DNA of 64,000 nt from Bradyrhizobium rifense (GTDB taxonomy: Bacteria > Pseudomonadota > Alphaproteobacteria > Rhizobiales > Xanthobacteraceae), in assembly GCF_008123425.1 (NCBI RefSeq), contig NZ_VSSS01000053.1, positions 28,898-92,897 on the forward strand, written 5' to 3'. Of this stretch, positions 26,938 through 35,063 are shown one piece after another; position 1 is the stretch's first letter; each line of letters begins with the position of its first letter. The notes under the pieces are model-generated. The model was not told where the DNA came from and ran no database searches. It saw only the letters and a list, made by a program, of their open reading frames with translations. The translations under genes and the position numbers were made by a program.

Positions 26938-27540
26938 CTAGTTCAGCGCTCCGTATGTCAGGTCGTCGAATACGGTGACACTGTCGGCCTTGGTCCACAA
27001 GCCGATCATGCCGGCGTCCCTGATCGATTCGTCCGCGACCTCGAACATCGGCCTGCCGTCATACGTCACCTTGAATAGCTTTCCCGCGAATTCGCAACGT
27101 AGGGAATGCCATTGACCTGATGGCACCGATACCTTGACGCCATAGCCGCCTTTCCGGCCGACGATATCGAGCGCGCTGCGAACACCCTTGACATAGTAAT
27201 TGTCGGCATCCTTTGCGCGCCAGACAATACCAGCCGCACGATCCTCGGAGCCTGCGATCGCCTTGAACTTGACCTCGACGAACCCGTCCAGGATGCTGGT
27301 GCCGTTCCTGAGCGCCACTGGAAACGTCGCCTGACCGGATTGTTTCAGGACGTTCGGCTTGCTTGGCGCCGTTGACTCCACCTCGACCGTCCATTTGGGC
27401 TGGCCACGACCCGTCATCGTCAGAGTCCAGCCTTCGGGCGCTGCGCCGGTTGCTGCGTTGTCAAAATTTACAGTATCTGCCATCGCGTTTCCTTCCACCA
27501 ACAACAGGAACAACGCCGCCCCCAACAGCGCTACGCTCAT
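26938..27540 (-). CDS. Exported lectin-like (DUF1080/LamG-type) protein
   Basis: A 200-residue protein with a signal peptide (MSVALLGAALFLLLVEGNAM, then A). The mature part has a concanavalin-like sandwich pattern: FDNAATGAAPEGWTL, then FVEVKFKAIAGSEDRAAGIV, DADNYYVKGVRS, and GQWHSLRCEFAGKLFKVTYD, ending TVFDDLTYG. This is the layout of DUF1080-like domains found in periplasmic carbohydrate-binding or glycosidase-related proteins. No catalytic residues can be pointed to. The ATG at 27540 is chosen by the signal peptide; the ribosome site is weak. It ends up 14 bases downstream of the sodB-like gene on the same strand, so they are probably co-transcribed. Confidence 0.82.
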   Translation of the reverse strand: MSVALLGAALFLLLVEGNAMADTVNFDNAATGAAPEGWTLTMTGRGQPKWTVEVESTAPSKPNVLKQSGQATFPVALRNGTSILDGFVEVKFKAIAGSEDRAAGIVWRAKDADNYYVKGVRSALDIVGRKGGYGVKVSVPSGQWHSLRCEFAGKLFKVTYDGRPMFEVADESIRDAGMIGLWTKADSVTVFDDLTYGALN

Positions 27541-27554
27541 TTTTTGCACGACGT

Positions 27555-28274
27555 CTAAGCTTCCCGCCTGTATTGATCGTACAGTGTTGCAGCGTTGTCC
27601 CATTTGATCGCTTCCATGTAGATGTCGACATATTTCGCGGCCGCGGCGCCATAATCCATGTGATAGGCGTGCTCATACATGTCGAGCACCAGCACGGGGC
27701 GTCCGCCGGCCAGCGTCGTCGTGTGGTCGGCGGCCCACTGATTGACCAGCCGCTTGTCGCGCGGCGAGTAAGAAAGAATCACCCAGCCGGAGCCGCCGCC
27801 TTCGGCCTTGCCCATGGCGGAGAACTCCGCGCGCCACCGCTCCATGCTGCCGAAATCGCGCGCGATCGCGTCGGCAAGTGGTGTGCCCGGCTTGCCGGCA
27901 CCGCCGAGCCCGTCGAAATAGATTTCATGGAGGATCATCGAGTTTGACGCGACGAGTTCCTCGCGCTTCAGGCCGTTGATGACGAAGTTCGGAGCTTTCG
28001 CGAAGTCGAGCTCGGCGAGTTGCGTTCCGATCGCGTTGAGTCGCTTTACGGCGCCGACATAGTTGTTCTCGTAGTGGCTGACGAGCACCTTCTCCGAGAT
28101 GCCGGCAATGGATTTCGGATCGAACGGCATCGGCTTGGGCTGGTATGTCATTGGCTTGGCTCCTGTTGGCTGATTGGCTTGCGCAAGGGCTTGCGTCCCC
28201 GCGAGTATTGCGGTCGATGCCGCGGCGGCGCCCACGCCCCTGATGAAGTCTCGGCGGTCGGTATTCGTGGTCAT
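27555..28274 (-). CDS. Tat-exported iron/manganese-type superoxide dismutase
   Basis: A 239-residue superoxide dismutase that converts superoxide to peroxide and oxygen. The N terminus has a twin-arginine signal (TDRRDFIRGVGAAAASTAIL), so a folded, metal-loaded protein is sent to the periplasm. The four metal ligands appear conserved: His in LVSHYENNY, His in ILHEIYFDGL, and Asp and His in LDMYEHAYHMDYG. Two active-site changes stand out: the usual HH of the KHHxxY motif is ENN, and the usual DVWEHAY is DMYEHAY. GGAGGAC precedes the ATG at 28274. Activity is likely but metal choice is uncertain. Confidence 0.93.
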   Translation of the reverse strand: MTTNTDRRDFIRGVGAAAASTAILAGTQALAQANQPTGAKPMTYQPKPMPFDPKSIAGISEKVLVSHYENNYVGAVKRLNAIGTQLAELDFAKAPNFVINGLKREELVASNSMILHEIYFDGLGGAGKPGTPLADAIARDFGSMERWRAEFSAMGKAEGGGSGWVILSYSPRDKRLVNQWAADHTTTLAGGRPVLVLDMYEHAYHMDYGAAAAKYVDIYMEAIKWDNAATLYDQYRREA

Positions 28275-28687
28275 GGAGTCCTCCACTTGATCGTCGTCCC
28301 CAACGTGCCCCGTGTGCTCGCTAGCTCTTGGTGCTCGCCGTCTTGTCGAGTGCGCAAATAGACCGCGCGGTCCTCGTCGATACAGACATCGACGAGAGCC
28401 GGCGCTCTGGCGGCACCAATTGACGGGACAATTTCTCTGATGAGATCGAGATGAAAGAAGACATGCGGCGTCCTTGGTGACCAGGACGCGATACTTGGGC
28501 ATGTCGCCTCGCGGGGAGATCGCAAATCCCCGAGCCCCGAATTAAACGCCTGCCGGCGACAGTGTCAATCTGCTGCGAGAGGTCGACGGGGTGACGATTT
28601 TTTGAAGAAGGTTCCGATCTTGTCGCGCACCGGGCCGTTTCGGTATTGTCCGTGCGCCCCCGCAAAGATCCCAAAGGAGCGAGCCAA
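28275..28687. other. Gap between sodB-like gene and haloacid dehalogenase gene
   Basis: A 413-base divergent region. On the minus strand an ATG at 28502 with GAGG upstream starts MPKYRVLVTKDA, but the frame soon loses coding character while another frame shows VFFHLDLIREIVPSI and ALVDVCIDEDRAVYLR. This may be a decayed small gene, but I cannot name it. No clear promoter or operator is seen. Confidence 0.4.
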
Positions 28688-29428
28688 ATGAGCCTCAAAG
28701 CCGTCGTCTTCGATGCTTACGGAACGCTCTACGACATCCAGTCGGTCGCGGAGATCACCGAGGACGCATTTCCGGGCTATGGCGAGATCATCACGCAGGT
28801 CTGGCGGATCAAGCAGCTCGAATACACCTGGTTGCGCTCGCTGATGCGGCGCTACCAGGATTTTTCTGCCGTCACGCGCGACTCGCTGGCCTATACGCTG
28901 CGCGCGCTCGGGCTTGCCTACGAGAACGAGGCCTTCGAGCGCGTCATCGAAAAGTATCTGCATCTCGATCTCTATTCCGACGCGACCGCAGCACTCGCGG
29001 CGCTGAAGCCGCGACAGCTTGCCATCCTCTCCAATGGCAGCCCGGATATGCTGAATGCGCTGGTGCGCAACTCCGGCCTCGACCGCCTGCTCGATGCCAC
29101 GATCAGCGTCGATGCGAAGAAGATCTTCAAGCCGAGCCCGGAAGCCTACACGTTGATCGGCGAGGAGCTCGGCACGAAGCCGGACGAGGTGCTGTTTGTC
29201 TCCTCCAATCCCTGGGACGTGGCGGGCGCAAAATCGTTCGGGCTCAACGTCGCCTGGATCGAACGCGTGACGCCGGAGGCCATGGCGCTGGCTTGCGTCG
29301 AGAACGAACTCGTGGCACCGCTGACGATGTTCAAGGCGATCCGCACCCAGATGGACGAGCTCGGCTTTGCGCCGGATTATCGTGTCCGTTCGCTTTCGGA
29401 GCTGCCCGCAATCGCTGCCCGCCCGTAA
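28688..29428 (+). CDS. Haloacid dehalogenase type II
   Basis: A 246-residue L-2-haloacid dehalogenase of the HAD superfamily, which hydrolyses 2-haloalkanoates to D-2-hydroxyacids. The nucleophile is D9 in VVFDAYGTLYD. Other family catalytic positions are visible: Ser/Asn in LSNGSPDML, Lys and Tyr in KIFKPSPEAY, and Ser, Asn, Asp in VSSNPWDVAGAKSFG. AAGGAG precedes the ATG at 28688. The product's 2-hydroxyacid could feed lactate or glycolate oxidation. A YbaK-type gene follows after 21 bases. Confidence 0.94.
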   Translation: MSLKAVVFDAYGTLYDIQSVAEITEDAFPGYGEIITQVWRIKQLEYTWLRSLMRRYQDFSAVTRDSLAYTLRALGLAYENEAFERVIEKYLHLDLYSDATAALAALKPRQLAILSNGSPDMLNALVRNSGLDRLLDATISVDAKKIFKPSPEAYTLIGEELGTKPDEVLFVSSNPWDVAGAKSFGLNVAWIERVTPEAMALACVENELVAPLTMFKAIRTQMDELGFAPDYRVRSLSELPAIAARP

Positions 29429-29449
29429 GTCCTCGATGAGCTGACTGGA

Positions 29450-29917
29450 ATGAGCCTGGAATCCGTTCGCGCCTTCTTCGCCGAGAAAGCCCCCGACATC
29501 ACAGTGATGGAATCCCCGATCAGCTCGGCGACCGTGACGCTGGCCGCCGAAGCCTATGGCGTCGAGCCCGGTATGATCGCCAAGACGCTGTCCCTGCGCG
29601 TCGGCGAGCGCGTGATCCTGATCGTCGCGGCCGGCACCTCGCGCATGGACAACAAGAAGGTCAAGGCTGCCTTCGGCGGCAAGCCGAAGATGCTGGGGCT
29701 GGAAGAGGTCGCCGAGATCACCGGCCATGAGGTCGGCGGCGTCTGCCCGTTCGGCCTGAAATCACCGCTGCCGGTCTATTGCGACATCTCGCTGAAGGCG
29801 TACGACGTCGTGGTACCGGCCGCAGGCTCGACCCACAGCGCGGTCCGCATCACGCCCGAGCGGATGGCCGAGCTGACCGCGGCCGAATGGGTCGACGTTT
29901 GTGAGCACAGGCCGTAA
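29450..29917 (+). CDS. YbaK/EbsC-type aminoacyl-tRNA deacylase
   Basis: A 155-residue single-domain protein of the YbaK/ProX fold, which trans-edits mischarged tRNA such as Cys- or Ala-tRNA(Pro). Family features are IAKTLSLRVGERVILIVAAG, then SRMDNKKVKAAFG, VGGVCPFGLKSPLPVYCD and VVVPAAGSTHSAVRITP. The exact tRNA target cannot be told. It follows the haloacid dehalogenase gene by 21 bases, with only a weak ribosome site (TGGA), so coupling is likely. Confidence 0.93.
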   Translation: MSLESVRAFFAEKAPDITVMESPISSATVTLAAEAYGVEPGMIAKTLSLRVGERVILIVAAGTSRMDNKKVKAAFGGKPKMLGLEEVAEITGHEVGGVCPFGLKSPLPVYCDISLKAYDVVVPAAGSTHSAVRITPERMAELTAAEWVDVCEHRP

Positions 29918-29931
29918 CTCGGGCACGTGTA

Positions 29932-30159
29932 CTAGCCGCCCCAGCCGCAGTAGGGACGGCAGCGATAGCCTACACGATGCGAATGGCCCCAGCCCCAGTG
30001 CCAGTGCCCCCAGCCGAAACGCGCTTGCACCAGGTCGCTCTCCTGCACCATCGACCTGACGGCGCCGGACAAAGGAGTGGCCGGAGCAGCCATTGCAGGT
30101 ACGCCGAGCAATATTGCGCCAATCACGAAAAGTGCAGCAGGAATTTTGGTCATGGACAT
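29932..30159 (-). CDS. Small exported Gly/His/Trp-rich peptide
   Basis: A 75-residue protein with a signal peptide (MSMTKIPAALFVIGAILLGV, then PAMA). The mature C terminus has a dense aromatic/His stretch, FGWGHWHWGWGHSHRVG, then YRCRPYCGWGG with a Cys pair. It resembles small exported proteins of Bradyrhizobiaceae that could bind metal or surfaces. GGAGG lies 6 bases before the ATG at 30159. It is convergent with the YbaK gene, with 14 bases between. Function unknown. Confidence 0.75.
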   Translation of the reverse strand: MSMTKIPAALFVIGAILLGVPAMAAPATPLSGAVRSMVQESDLVQARFGWGHWHWGWGHSHRVGYRCRPYCGWGG

Positions 30160-30269
30160 GACATTCCTCCGATCCACAGCTTCCGACCACAATCAACTTG
30201 GCTGACGGCAATTCGTTGCACGGTTATGACGGTCTCGTCTGCGAGCACAGACCTTAAGTCGGGCCATCG

Positions 30270-30857
30270 TCAATCCAGCGGCATACGCGGATCGAGGGGC
30301 TCGGACGGCGGAAATTCGCCGGCAAAGGCGCGGCGATGCAGGTCGTCACGGGACGCTCCACCGTTGCGGGCTACAACCATCTTGGACGGATCGACCGGCA
30401 CGCCGATCGGATTGCTCGCAAATTCCTTCGAGGTTCGCATCCACTCTGACGACTTGTTCCAGTCGTCGAAATTGTCGTATTGCAGCTCGACGCTGTTGCC
30501 GTCCGGATCGACGTAATAGAACGACGTCGTGACGCCGTGATCGAGCGACATGTGCGGCTTGATACCGAGCTCGAGCAGCCGCGCGTACGTATCGAGCAGG
30601 TCGTCGAAATTCGCATATTCGAACGCGATGTGGTGCATCCCGGTGTGCACCAGCTTGTCCGGATCGTCGCTCATCCTGGACGATGTCAGCAACGCGATGC
30701 GATGATTGGCGCCGTCGTTGGTGAGCCAGGCACCGCCCGGAAACTGGAAGTTCGGCTTTGATCCGATGACTGTGCCATACCAGTCGATCATCTCCTGCAG
30801 ACGCGTGGTCTTCAGGTTGACGTGATGCAGCGTGGGCGGCCTGACCTCGCTTGTCAT
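30270..30857 (-). CDS. VOC-family (glyoxalase/extradiol dioxygenase-like) protein
   Basis: A 195-residue vicinal-oxygen-chelate protein. Metal ligand positions are His in TLHHVNLKT (near residue 12), His in GMHHIAFEY (near 75) and Glu in GNSVELQYD, which is the pattern of extradiol ring-cleavage dioxygenases and related enzymes. The YYVDPDGNSVELQYD motif is strongly conserved. AAGGAG precedes the ATG at 30857. It probably acts on a catechol-like or related substrate in the cytosol; the substrate is not readable. Confidence 0.9.
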   Translation of the reverse strand: MTSEVRPPTLHHVNLKTTRLQEMIDWYGTVIGSKPNFQFPGGAWLTNDGANHRIALLTSSRMSDDPDKLVHTGMHHIAFEYANFDDLLDTYARLLELGIKPHMSLDHGVTTSFYYVDPDGNSVELQYDNFDDWNKSSEWMRTSKEFASNPIGVPVDPSKMVVARNGGASRDDLHRRAFAGEFPPSEPLDPRMPLD

Positions 30858-31134
30858 GGATATCTCCTTGGCTGGGATGAATTTTTCACGTGGCCCCGAC
30901 CGGCGGTCGGCAGGCGTCGCCATCAGGCTGTGCATGCCGGGCGCGAGGACGGCAATCTAGCTGTGCTCGGTGCGGGGGCTTCGCCAAAGTGCCCACGTTC
31001 CGCGCCATCCATGTCTCAGACTGGTAAAAAGCAGCGGACGAGGCAAGCGCCGCGCAAAGTCCGGATGACCAGAGATCGACGATGTCGTGCGATGCCTGAT
31101 GCATTTGCCGGTCAGGAAGGCTACGATAGGGACC

Positions 31135-31968
31135 ATGACCGACGACAAGGTGAAACGACGACTGACCACCGTGCTGTGCGCTGATGTGTACGGCTATTCC
31201 CGCCTCATGGAGGCGGACGAGACGAGGACGCTGGAAACGCTTCGCCGTTACCGCACTGCCATTGCGGGATTGGTGGAGCGTCATGACGGTCGCATCGTGA
31301 ATACCTGGGGCGACGCTGTGATCGCCGAGTTCGCCAGCGTGGTCGAGGCCGTGCAATGCGCGGTCGAGATTCAGCAGGAAATTTCCAATCAGGATTCGGA
31401 CCCGCCTGACGCGAACCCGATGCGGTTTCGCATCGGCATCAACCTCGGCGATGTGATGGTTGATGGTTCCGACATCTATGGTGACGGGGTCAATATCGCG
31501 TCGCGGCTGCAAGAGCTCGCCGACCCCGGCGGTGTCGTAATCTCGAGCTCCGTCTACGATCAGGTGCACAACAAACTATCCGTTGGCTTCGACTGTCTCG
31601 GACAGCGACCCATGAAGAACATCGCTCCCCTCACCAGCTATCGGGTGACCATGAGCGGCCGACCCGCCGGGCAAGGGAGCTTCGCGGTCAACGAAAGCCC
31701 AACTCGCTGGGAGGAAGCAGGTCAGCTGCGGATGGCCGACAGGCACGAGCCATCTTCGTGGATGGGTGTCGTCTCGGGTTGGCTGGCAAAGCTGCCCCGC
31801 CCGGTTGCAGCGGCTCTTACGGTCTCGAGCTTTCTGATTCTGATCAATCTTTTCACGAACCCGCACAAGATCTGGTTCCATTGGCCAGTCGCAGCAATAC
31901 TCTTCGGTGTCCTCATGCGGACAGCGCTCGGACATCGGCCTGAGTCGGACAGCAAGGGGGAGCGCTGA
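31135..31968 (+). CDS. Class III adenylate/guanylate cyclase with C-terminal membrane segments
   Basis: A 277-residue cyclase producing a cyclic nucleotide from ATP or GTP. The catalytic domain is at the N terminus (residues 8-180): metal Asp17 in LCADVYGYSRLM, metal Asp60 in WGDAVIAEF, and transition-state Asn120/Arg124 in GDGVNIASRLQE. It ends with a two-helix membrane part, VAAALTVSSFLILINLF and WPVAAILFGVLMRTAL. This order (catalytic first, membrane last) is less common than a sensor-first layout. Bradyrhizobia carry many such cyclases. The start at 31135 is set by the catalytic domain; a longer form from 31087 is possible. Confidence 0.92.
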   Translation: MTDDKVKRRLTTVLCADVYGYSRLMEADETRTLETLRRYRTAIAGLVERHDGRIVNTWGDAVIAEFASVVEAVQCAVEIQQEISNQDSDPPDANPMRFRIGINLGDVMVDGSDIYGDGVNIASRLQELADPGGVVISSSVYDQVHNKLSVGFDCLGQRPMKNIAPLTSYRVTMSGRPAGQGSFAVNESPTRWEEAGQLRMADRHEPSSWMGVVSGWLAKLPRPVAAALTVSSFLILINLFTNPHKIWFHWPVAAILFGVLMRTALGHRPESDSKGER

Positions 31969-32036
31969 GCGAGGCGGTGCGACCGCGTCTTCGCGTTGGC
32001 CGCTGCTCGCCTTTCCGGAGCATGCCCTAGGTAGCA

Positions 32037-32396
32037 CTAATCGTCGTCATCGTCATAAGGCCGCGGCTGCGCCTGCGGAGGCGGCGGTGGCACATTGTTG
32101 TAGCGAGGCTGCGGTGCAGCTCGATTGCGCGGGACCGGCTGCGGCTGCTGCGGCATCTGATTGTTGGACTGGAACACCGCACGGCAGCCGCTGGAGAGCT
32201 GCGGCGTGTTCTGCCGCAGGCAAGCGGTGATGCGGCTCACGTCCGGAATCTGATCGCTGCACAGGCGCCAGACATCCGGTGTGCAGGCCATCTGCTGCTC
32301 CATGGTTCCGCGATATTCTTCGGCGGACGCAACGCTCTGCGCGACGATGCCGCCAATCGCAAGCGCCACACCCAGCGCAATCCGCTCTGTTCGCAT
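32037..32396 (-). CDS. Exported Cys-containing protein with Pro-rich, poly-Asp tail
   Basis: A 119-residue protein with a signal peptide (MRTERIALGVALAIGGIVAQ, then SVASA). The conserved part is MACTPDVWRLCSDQIPDVSR, then ITACLRQNTPQLSSGCRAVF, with four Cys residues likely paired. A Pro/Gln-rich tail ends in five Asp. I recall this Cys pattern as common in Bradyrhizobium small secreted proteins but know no function. The ATG at 32396 is set by the signal peptide. Confidence 0.82.
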   Translation of the reverse strand: MRTERIALGVALAIGGIVAQSVASAEEYRGTMEQQMACTPDVWRLCSDQIPDVSRITACLRQNTPQLSSGCRAVFQSNNQMPQQPQPVPRNRAAPQPRYNNVPPPPPQAQPRPYDDDDD

Positions 32397-32493
32397 GGTC
32401 CCAATTCCTTCTCGAATCTCTCGATTTGTCTTCAATCAATGAGACGCAGTCAGGTTCTGGCCCAACAAAAAAATGTGAAAACTCCCCCGGAAC

Positions 32494-33480
32494 CTACTCG
32501 ACCCGGCCGATCTTCTGGACCGCTGCGATCAGCCGCGCGCTGTCGGTCGCCACGAAATCGGAGAACGCCGGCGCATCCTGATAGGCGACGAGGCTTCCCG
32601 AGGCATCGAAGGTCTTGAGCACGTCAGGGCTCGACATCACCTGTGCCATCGCCTCGCGCAGACGGCTCGCGATCGGCGCAGGAAGGGAGCTCTGCGCAAA
32701 CAACCCGGCCCAGATATACATCTCGACATCCTTGTAGCCGAGCTCCTGGAAGGTCGGCACGTCAGGAAAGCTCGCGACGCGCTGCGCGCCGCAATTGCCG
32801 AGCACGCGCAGCTTGCCGTCATCGACCTGCGGCTTCAGCGTGCCGGGTGCTGCCGCGATGGCCTGCACGGTACCGCTGAGCAGCGCGGTCAAGGCCGGGC
32901 CTGCGCCGCGGAACGGCACATGCAGCAGTTTGATGCCGGCGCTGTTGGCGAACATCTCCATGGCCACATGCAGCGTACCGTAAGGCCCCGATGAACCATA
33001 GGTGATCTGGCCCGGGCGCTTCTTCGCATCCTCGACAAAATCCTGCGCGGTCTTCCATGGTGCCGAGGCCGACACCGCGAGCAGCGTGGGATCGGCCAGC
33101 ACGCGCGCGATCGGCATGAATTGCGACACCTCATAGGCGACCGGACGGTCGAACAGCCGGTCGGCCTCGGGCAGCACCGCGAGCGAGGACAATGTCATCA
33201 GCAGCGTGTAACCGTCGGGCTCCGCGCGCGCGGCCGCGGCATTGCCGACCGACCCGCCGGCCCCGCCGGCGCGGTTGTCGACGATGACGGACTTGCCGAG
33301 AATCCGCTCCAGCGCCTGCGCGACGGGACGTGCCGCAAGATCGGCCTGGCCGCCGGCCGGGAACGGCACGATCATGGTGATGTTGCGCACCGGATAGGCT
33401 TGCGCAAAGGCCTGTTCTGGTAACGCGGCCCGCAACAACGGCAATGCGGCAACGGCGCGCAAGACGTCACGTCGATCCAT
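32494..33480 (-). CDS. Bug/TctC-family periplasmic solute-binding protein
   Basis: A 328-residue binding protein of the tripartite tricarboxylate transporter family, which captures carboxylates or related anions in the periplasm. The signal starts DRRDVLRAVAALPLLRAALP and ends QAFAQA, with a Tat-like RR. Family parts are ITMIVPFPAGGQADLAAR, then VIVDNRAGGAGGSVGNAAA, and YGSSGPYGTLHVAMEMF. There is no TctA or TctB membrane partner next to it, which is usual for the expanded Bug families. GGGAGGGGG precedes the ATG at 33480. Confidence 0.93.
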   Translation of the reverse strand: MDRRDVLRAVAALPLLRAALPEQAFAQAYPVRNITMIVPFPAGGQADLAARPVAQALERILGKSVIVDNRAGGAGGSVGNAAAARAEPDGYTLLMTLSSLAVLPEADRLFDRPVAYEVSQFMPIARVLADPTLLAVSASAPWKTAQDFVEDAKKRPGQITYGSSGPYGTLHVAMEMFANSAGIKLLHVPFRGAGPALTALLSGTVQAIAAAPGTLKPQVDDGKLRVLGNCGAQRVASFPDVPTFQELGYKDVEMYIWAGLFAQSSLPAPIASRLREAMAQVMSSPDVLKTFDASGSLVAYQDAPAFSDFVATDSARLIAAVQKIGRVE

Positions 33481-33627
33481 GGCAGCCCCCTCCCCCTTAT
33501 TTTCTTGTTTCAGCTCCAGCCTAGCGCGGCGACCGGCAAGAACAAGCTGTTTACGAACTATTGACCATGTTCGCCCCGCGCCGGAACGCATCCCTGCACC
33601 CGCTGTTGCCCTCCCAGGGAGTGAGTG

Positions 33628-33885
33628 ATGCGGAATCTTGCGACCATCGACGTCGCCCTGGACGAGATGCTGGTGAACCTCGCAGCGATCGTCCTGCGGC
33701 TCTCAAAGCCTGAAGTGACGCGAACGCCGGAAGCGCGGCGTGCCCTGGCCCAATCGGTTCACCAATATGCCGTCTGCGCCGCACGCTCGACCGACCCGCG
33801 TGTTCATGAGTTGAAGTCACAGCTGGAGCAGACGCTGAAGCCGAGCCTGCGCATTGTCGCGATCGACGGCGTGAAGGTGTCGTAG
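33628..33885 (+). CDS. Small protein of unknown function, 85 aa
   Basis: A helical, soluble protein (MRNLATIDVALDEMLVNLAA, then IVLRLSKPEVTRTPEARRAL). No motif or signal peptide is seen. The start at 33628 has GGGAG upstream. It is followed directly by the palindromic repeat at 33894. Coding is supported by the ribosome site and high-GC third positions. Confidence 0.65.
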   Translation: MRNLATIDVALDEMLVNLAAIVLRLSKPEVTRTPEARRALAQSVHQYAVCAARSTDPRVHELKSQLEQTLKPSLRIVAIDGVKVS

Positions 33886-33893
33886 TCGAACAC

Positions 33894-33980
33894 CGTCATT
33901 GCGAGGAGCACTTGCGACGAAGCAATCCAGAATCCCTCCGCGGAAAGACTCTGGATTGCTTCGCTGCGCTCGCAATGACG
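33894..33980. repeat. Intergenic palindromic repeat, type CGTCATTGCGAG
   Basis: An 87-base hairpin. The ends CGTCATTGCGAG and CTCGCAATGACG are perfect complements. Inner arms GAAGCAATCCAGA and CTGGATTGCTTC also pair, leaving a GC-rich tip. I recall this as one of the most frequent intergenic repeats of Bradyrhizobium. It stands between a small plus-strand gene and a convergent LysR gene. Confidence 0.85.
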
Positions 33981-34002
33981 AGCCGATGAAGCCGCGCCTT
34001 CC

Positions 34003-34947
34003 TTACGAAGGCTGCCCCTGCTTCCCACCCTTCTTCGGCTCCCGCTTGCATGTGCCCGGCAGCTTCGCTGCGAGGAAATCGCCGAGCGCTTCGACGCGTG
34101 CGGGGCGCGGGCCACCGGGTGGGGTCACCAAGTGCACGGCGCCTTCGGCCTGTTTCCAGTCCTTCAGGATCACTTCGACCTCACCGGACGAAATCGCCTC
34201 GCCGACGATGAATTCAGGGAGCTCGGCGATGCCGAGGCCGGCGATCAGCGACGGCATCACGGCCTCGCCATTGTTGACGCGAAGCAGGCCGCCGGGGCGG
34301 ACGCTCGCCTGCTCGCCGGCGGAATTGGTGTAGTGCCAGGCGTTCGGCGTCGACAGATAGGCGTAGCTGAAGCATTTGTGCTCGGCGAGATGCATCGGAT
34401 GCGTCGGCCGGCCGTTTTTCTTGAGGTAGGACGGCGCCGCGACGGTGAAGCGCGGCACGGTGAAGAGCCGGCGCGCGATCAGTGAAGAGTCCGGCAGCCG
34501 CGCGATCCGCACCGCCATGTCAAAACCCTCGCCGATGAGATCGACGGTCGCGTCGCTCAAGTGAAGATCGACCGAGACCTCCGGATAGGTTTCGAAAAAC
34601 TCCGGCAGCAGCGGCGCCACCGCCTTGATCCCGAACGTCATGGGCACCGCGAGCCGCACCAGGCCGCGCGGCGCCACCGATTGCGCCAGCGCCTCGTTCT
34701 CGGCCGCCTCGCCGTCGGCGAGCAGGCGCGTCGCGCGGTCGGCGAGCTTGTGGCCGGCATCGGTCAGCGCCAGCCGGCGCGAGGTGCGGTTGAACAGGCG
34801 GGCGCCGAGCCGCTCTTCCAGGCGGGTCACGGCCTTCGACACCGTCGCCTTGGACATCGTGAGCTCGCCTGCTGCCCCCGCAAACGACCGTAACTCCACG
34901 ACTTTTGCGAAAATCGCGAGCGCCTCGAAATCGGGGAGTTTGGCCAT
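34003..34947 (-). CDS. LysR-family regulator of the SDR-pirin-wrbA operon
   Basis: A 314-residue LysR regulator. The N-terminal helix-turn-helix is FEALAIFAKVVELRSFAGAA, then GELTMSKATVSKAVTRLEER. The periplasmic-binding-like effector domain follows from about residue 90. The tail is basic (KREPKKGGKQGQPS). It is divergent from the SDR gene by about 116 bases. A GAAACA/TGTTTC inverted repeat lies between them. By context it probably activates or represses the redox operon. Confidence 0.93.
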   Translation of the reverse strand: MAKLPDFEALAIFAKVVELRSFAGAAGELTMSKATVSKAVTRLEERLGARLFNRTSRRLALTDAGHKLADRATRLLADGEAAENEALAQSVAPRGLVRLAVPMTFGIKAVAPLLPEFFETYPEVSVDLHLSDATVDLIGEGFDMAVRIARLPDSSLIARRLFTVPRFTVAAPSYLKKNGRPTHPMHLAEHKCFSYAYLSTPNAWHYTNSAGEQASVRPGGLLRVNNGEAVMPSLIAGLGIAELPEFIVGEAISSGEVEVILKDWKQAEGAVHLVTPPGGPRPARVEALGDFLAAKLPGTCKREPKKGGKQGQPS

Positions 34948-34974
34948 GGGGTCAATCCGTCAGGTCCATTTCAG

Positions 34975-34989
34975 GAAACAATGTGTTTC
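34975..34989. promoter_or_regulatory. Inverted repeat, candidate LysR site
   Basis: GAAACA, ATG, TGTTTC is a perfect 6-3-6 inverted repeat in the divergent region, of the size that LysR dimers bind. It lies 28 bases from the regulator start and 75 bases from the SDR start. Confidence 0.55.
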
Positions 34990-35063
34990 AACAGTTTCTA
35001 TTTCTATACCACAGGCAGAGGCTTATCCAAGGGTCATCAGAAATTCAGGACTGGCGAAATCCA

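Noticed and set aside
28321..28502. Possible small gene starting MPKYRVLVTKDA on the minus strand
   Set aside because: The ribosome site is fair, but the frame soon loses protein-like text and other frames look equally plausible; I cannot separate a decayed gene from chance.
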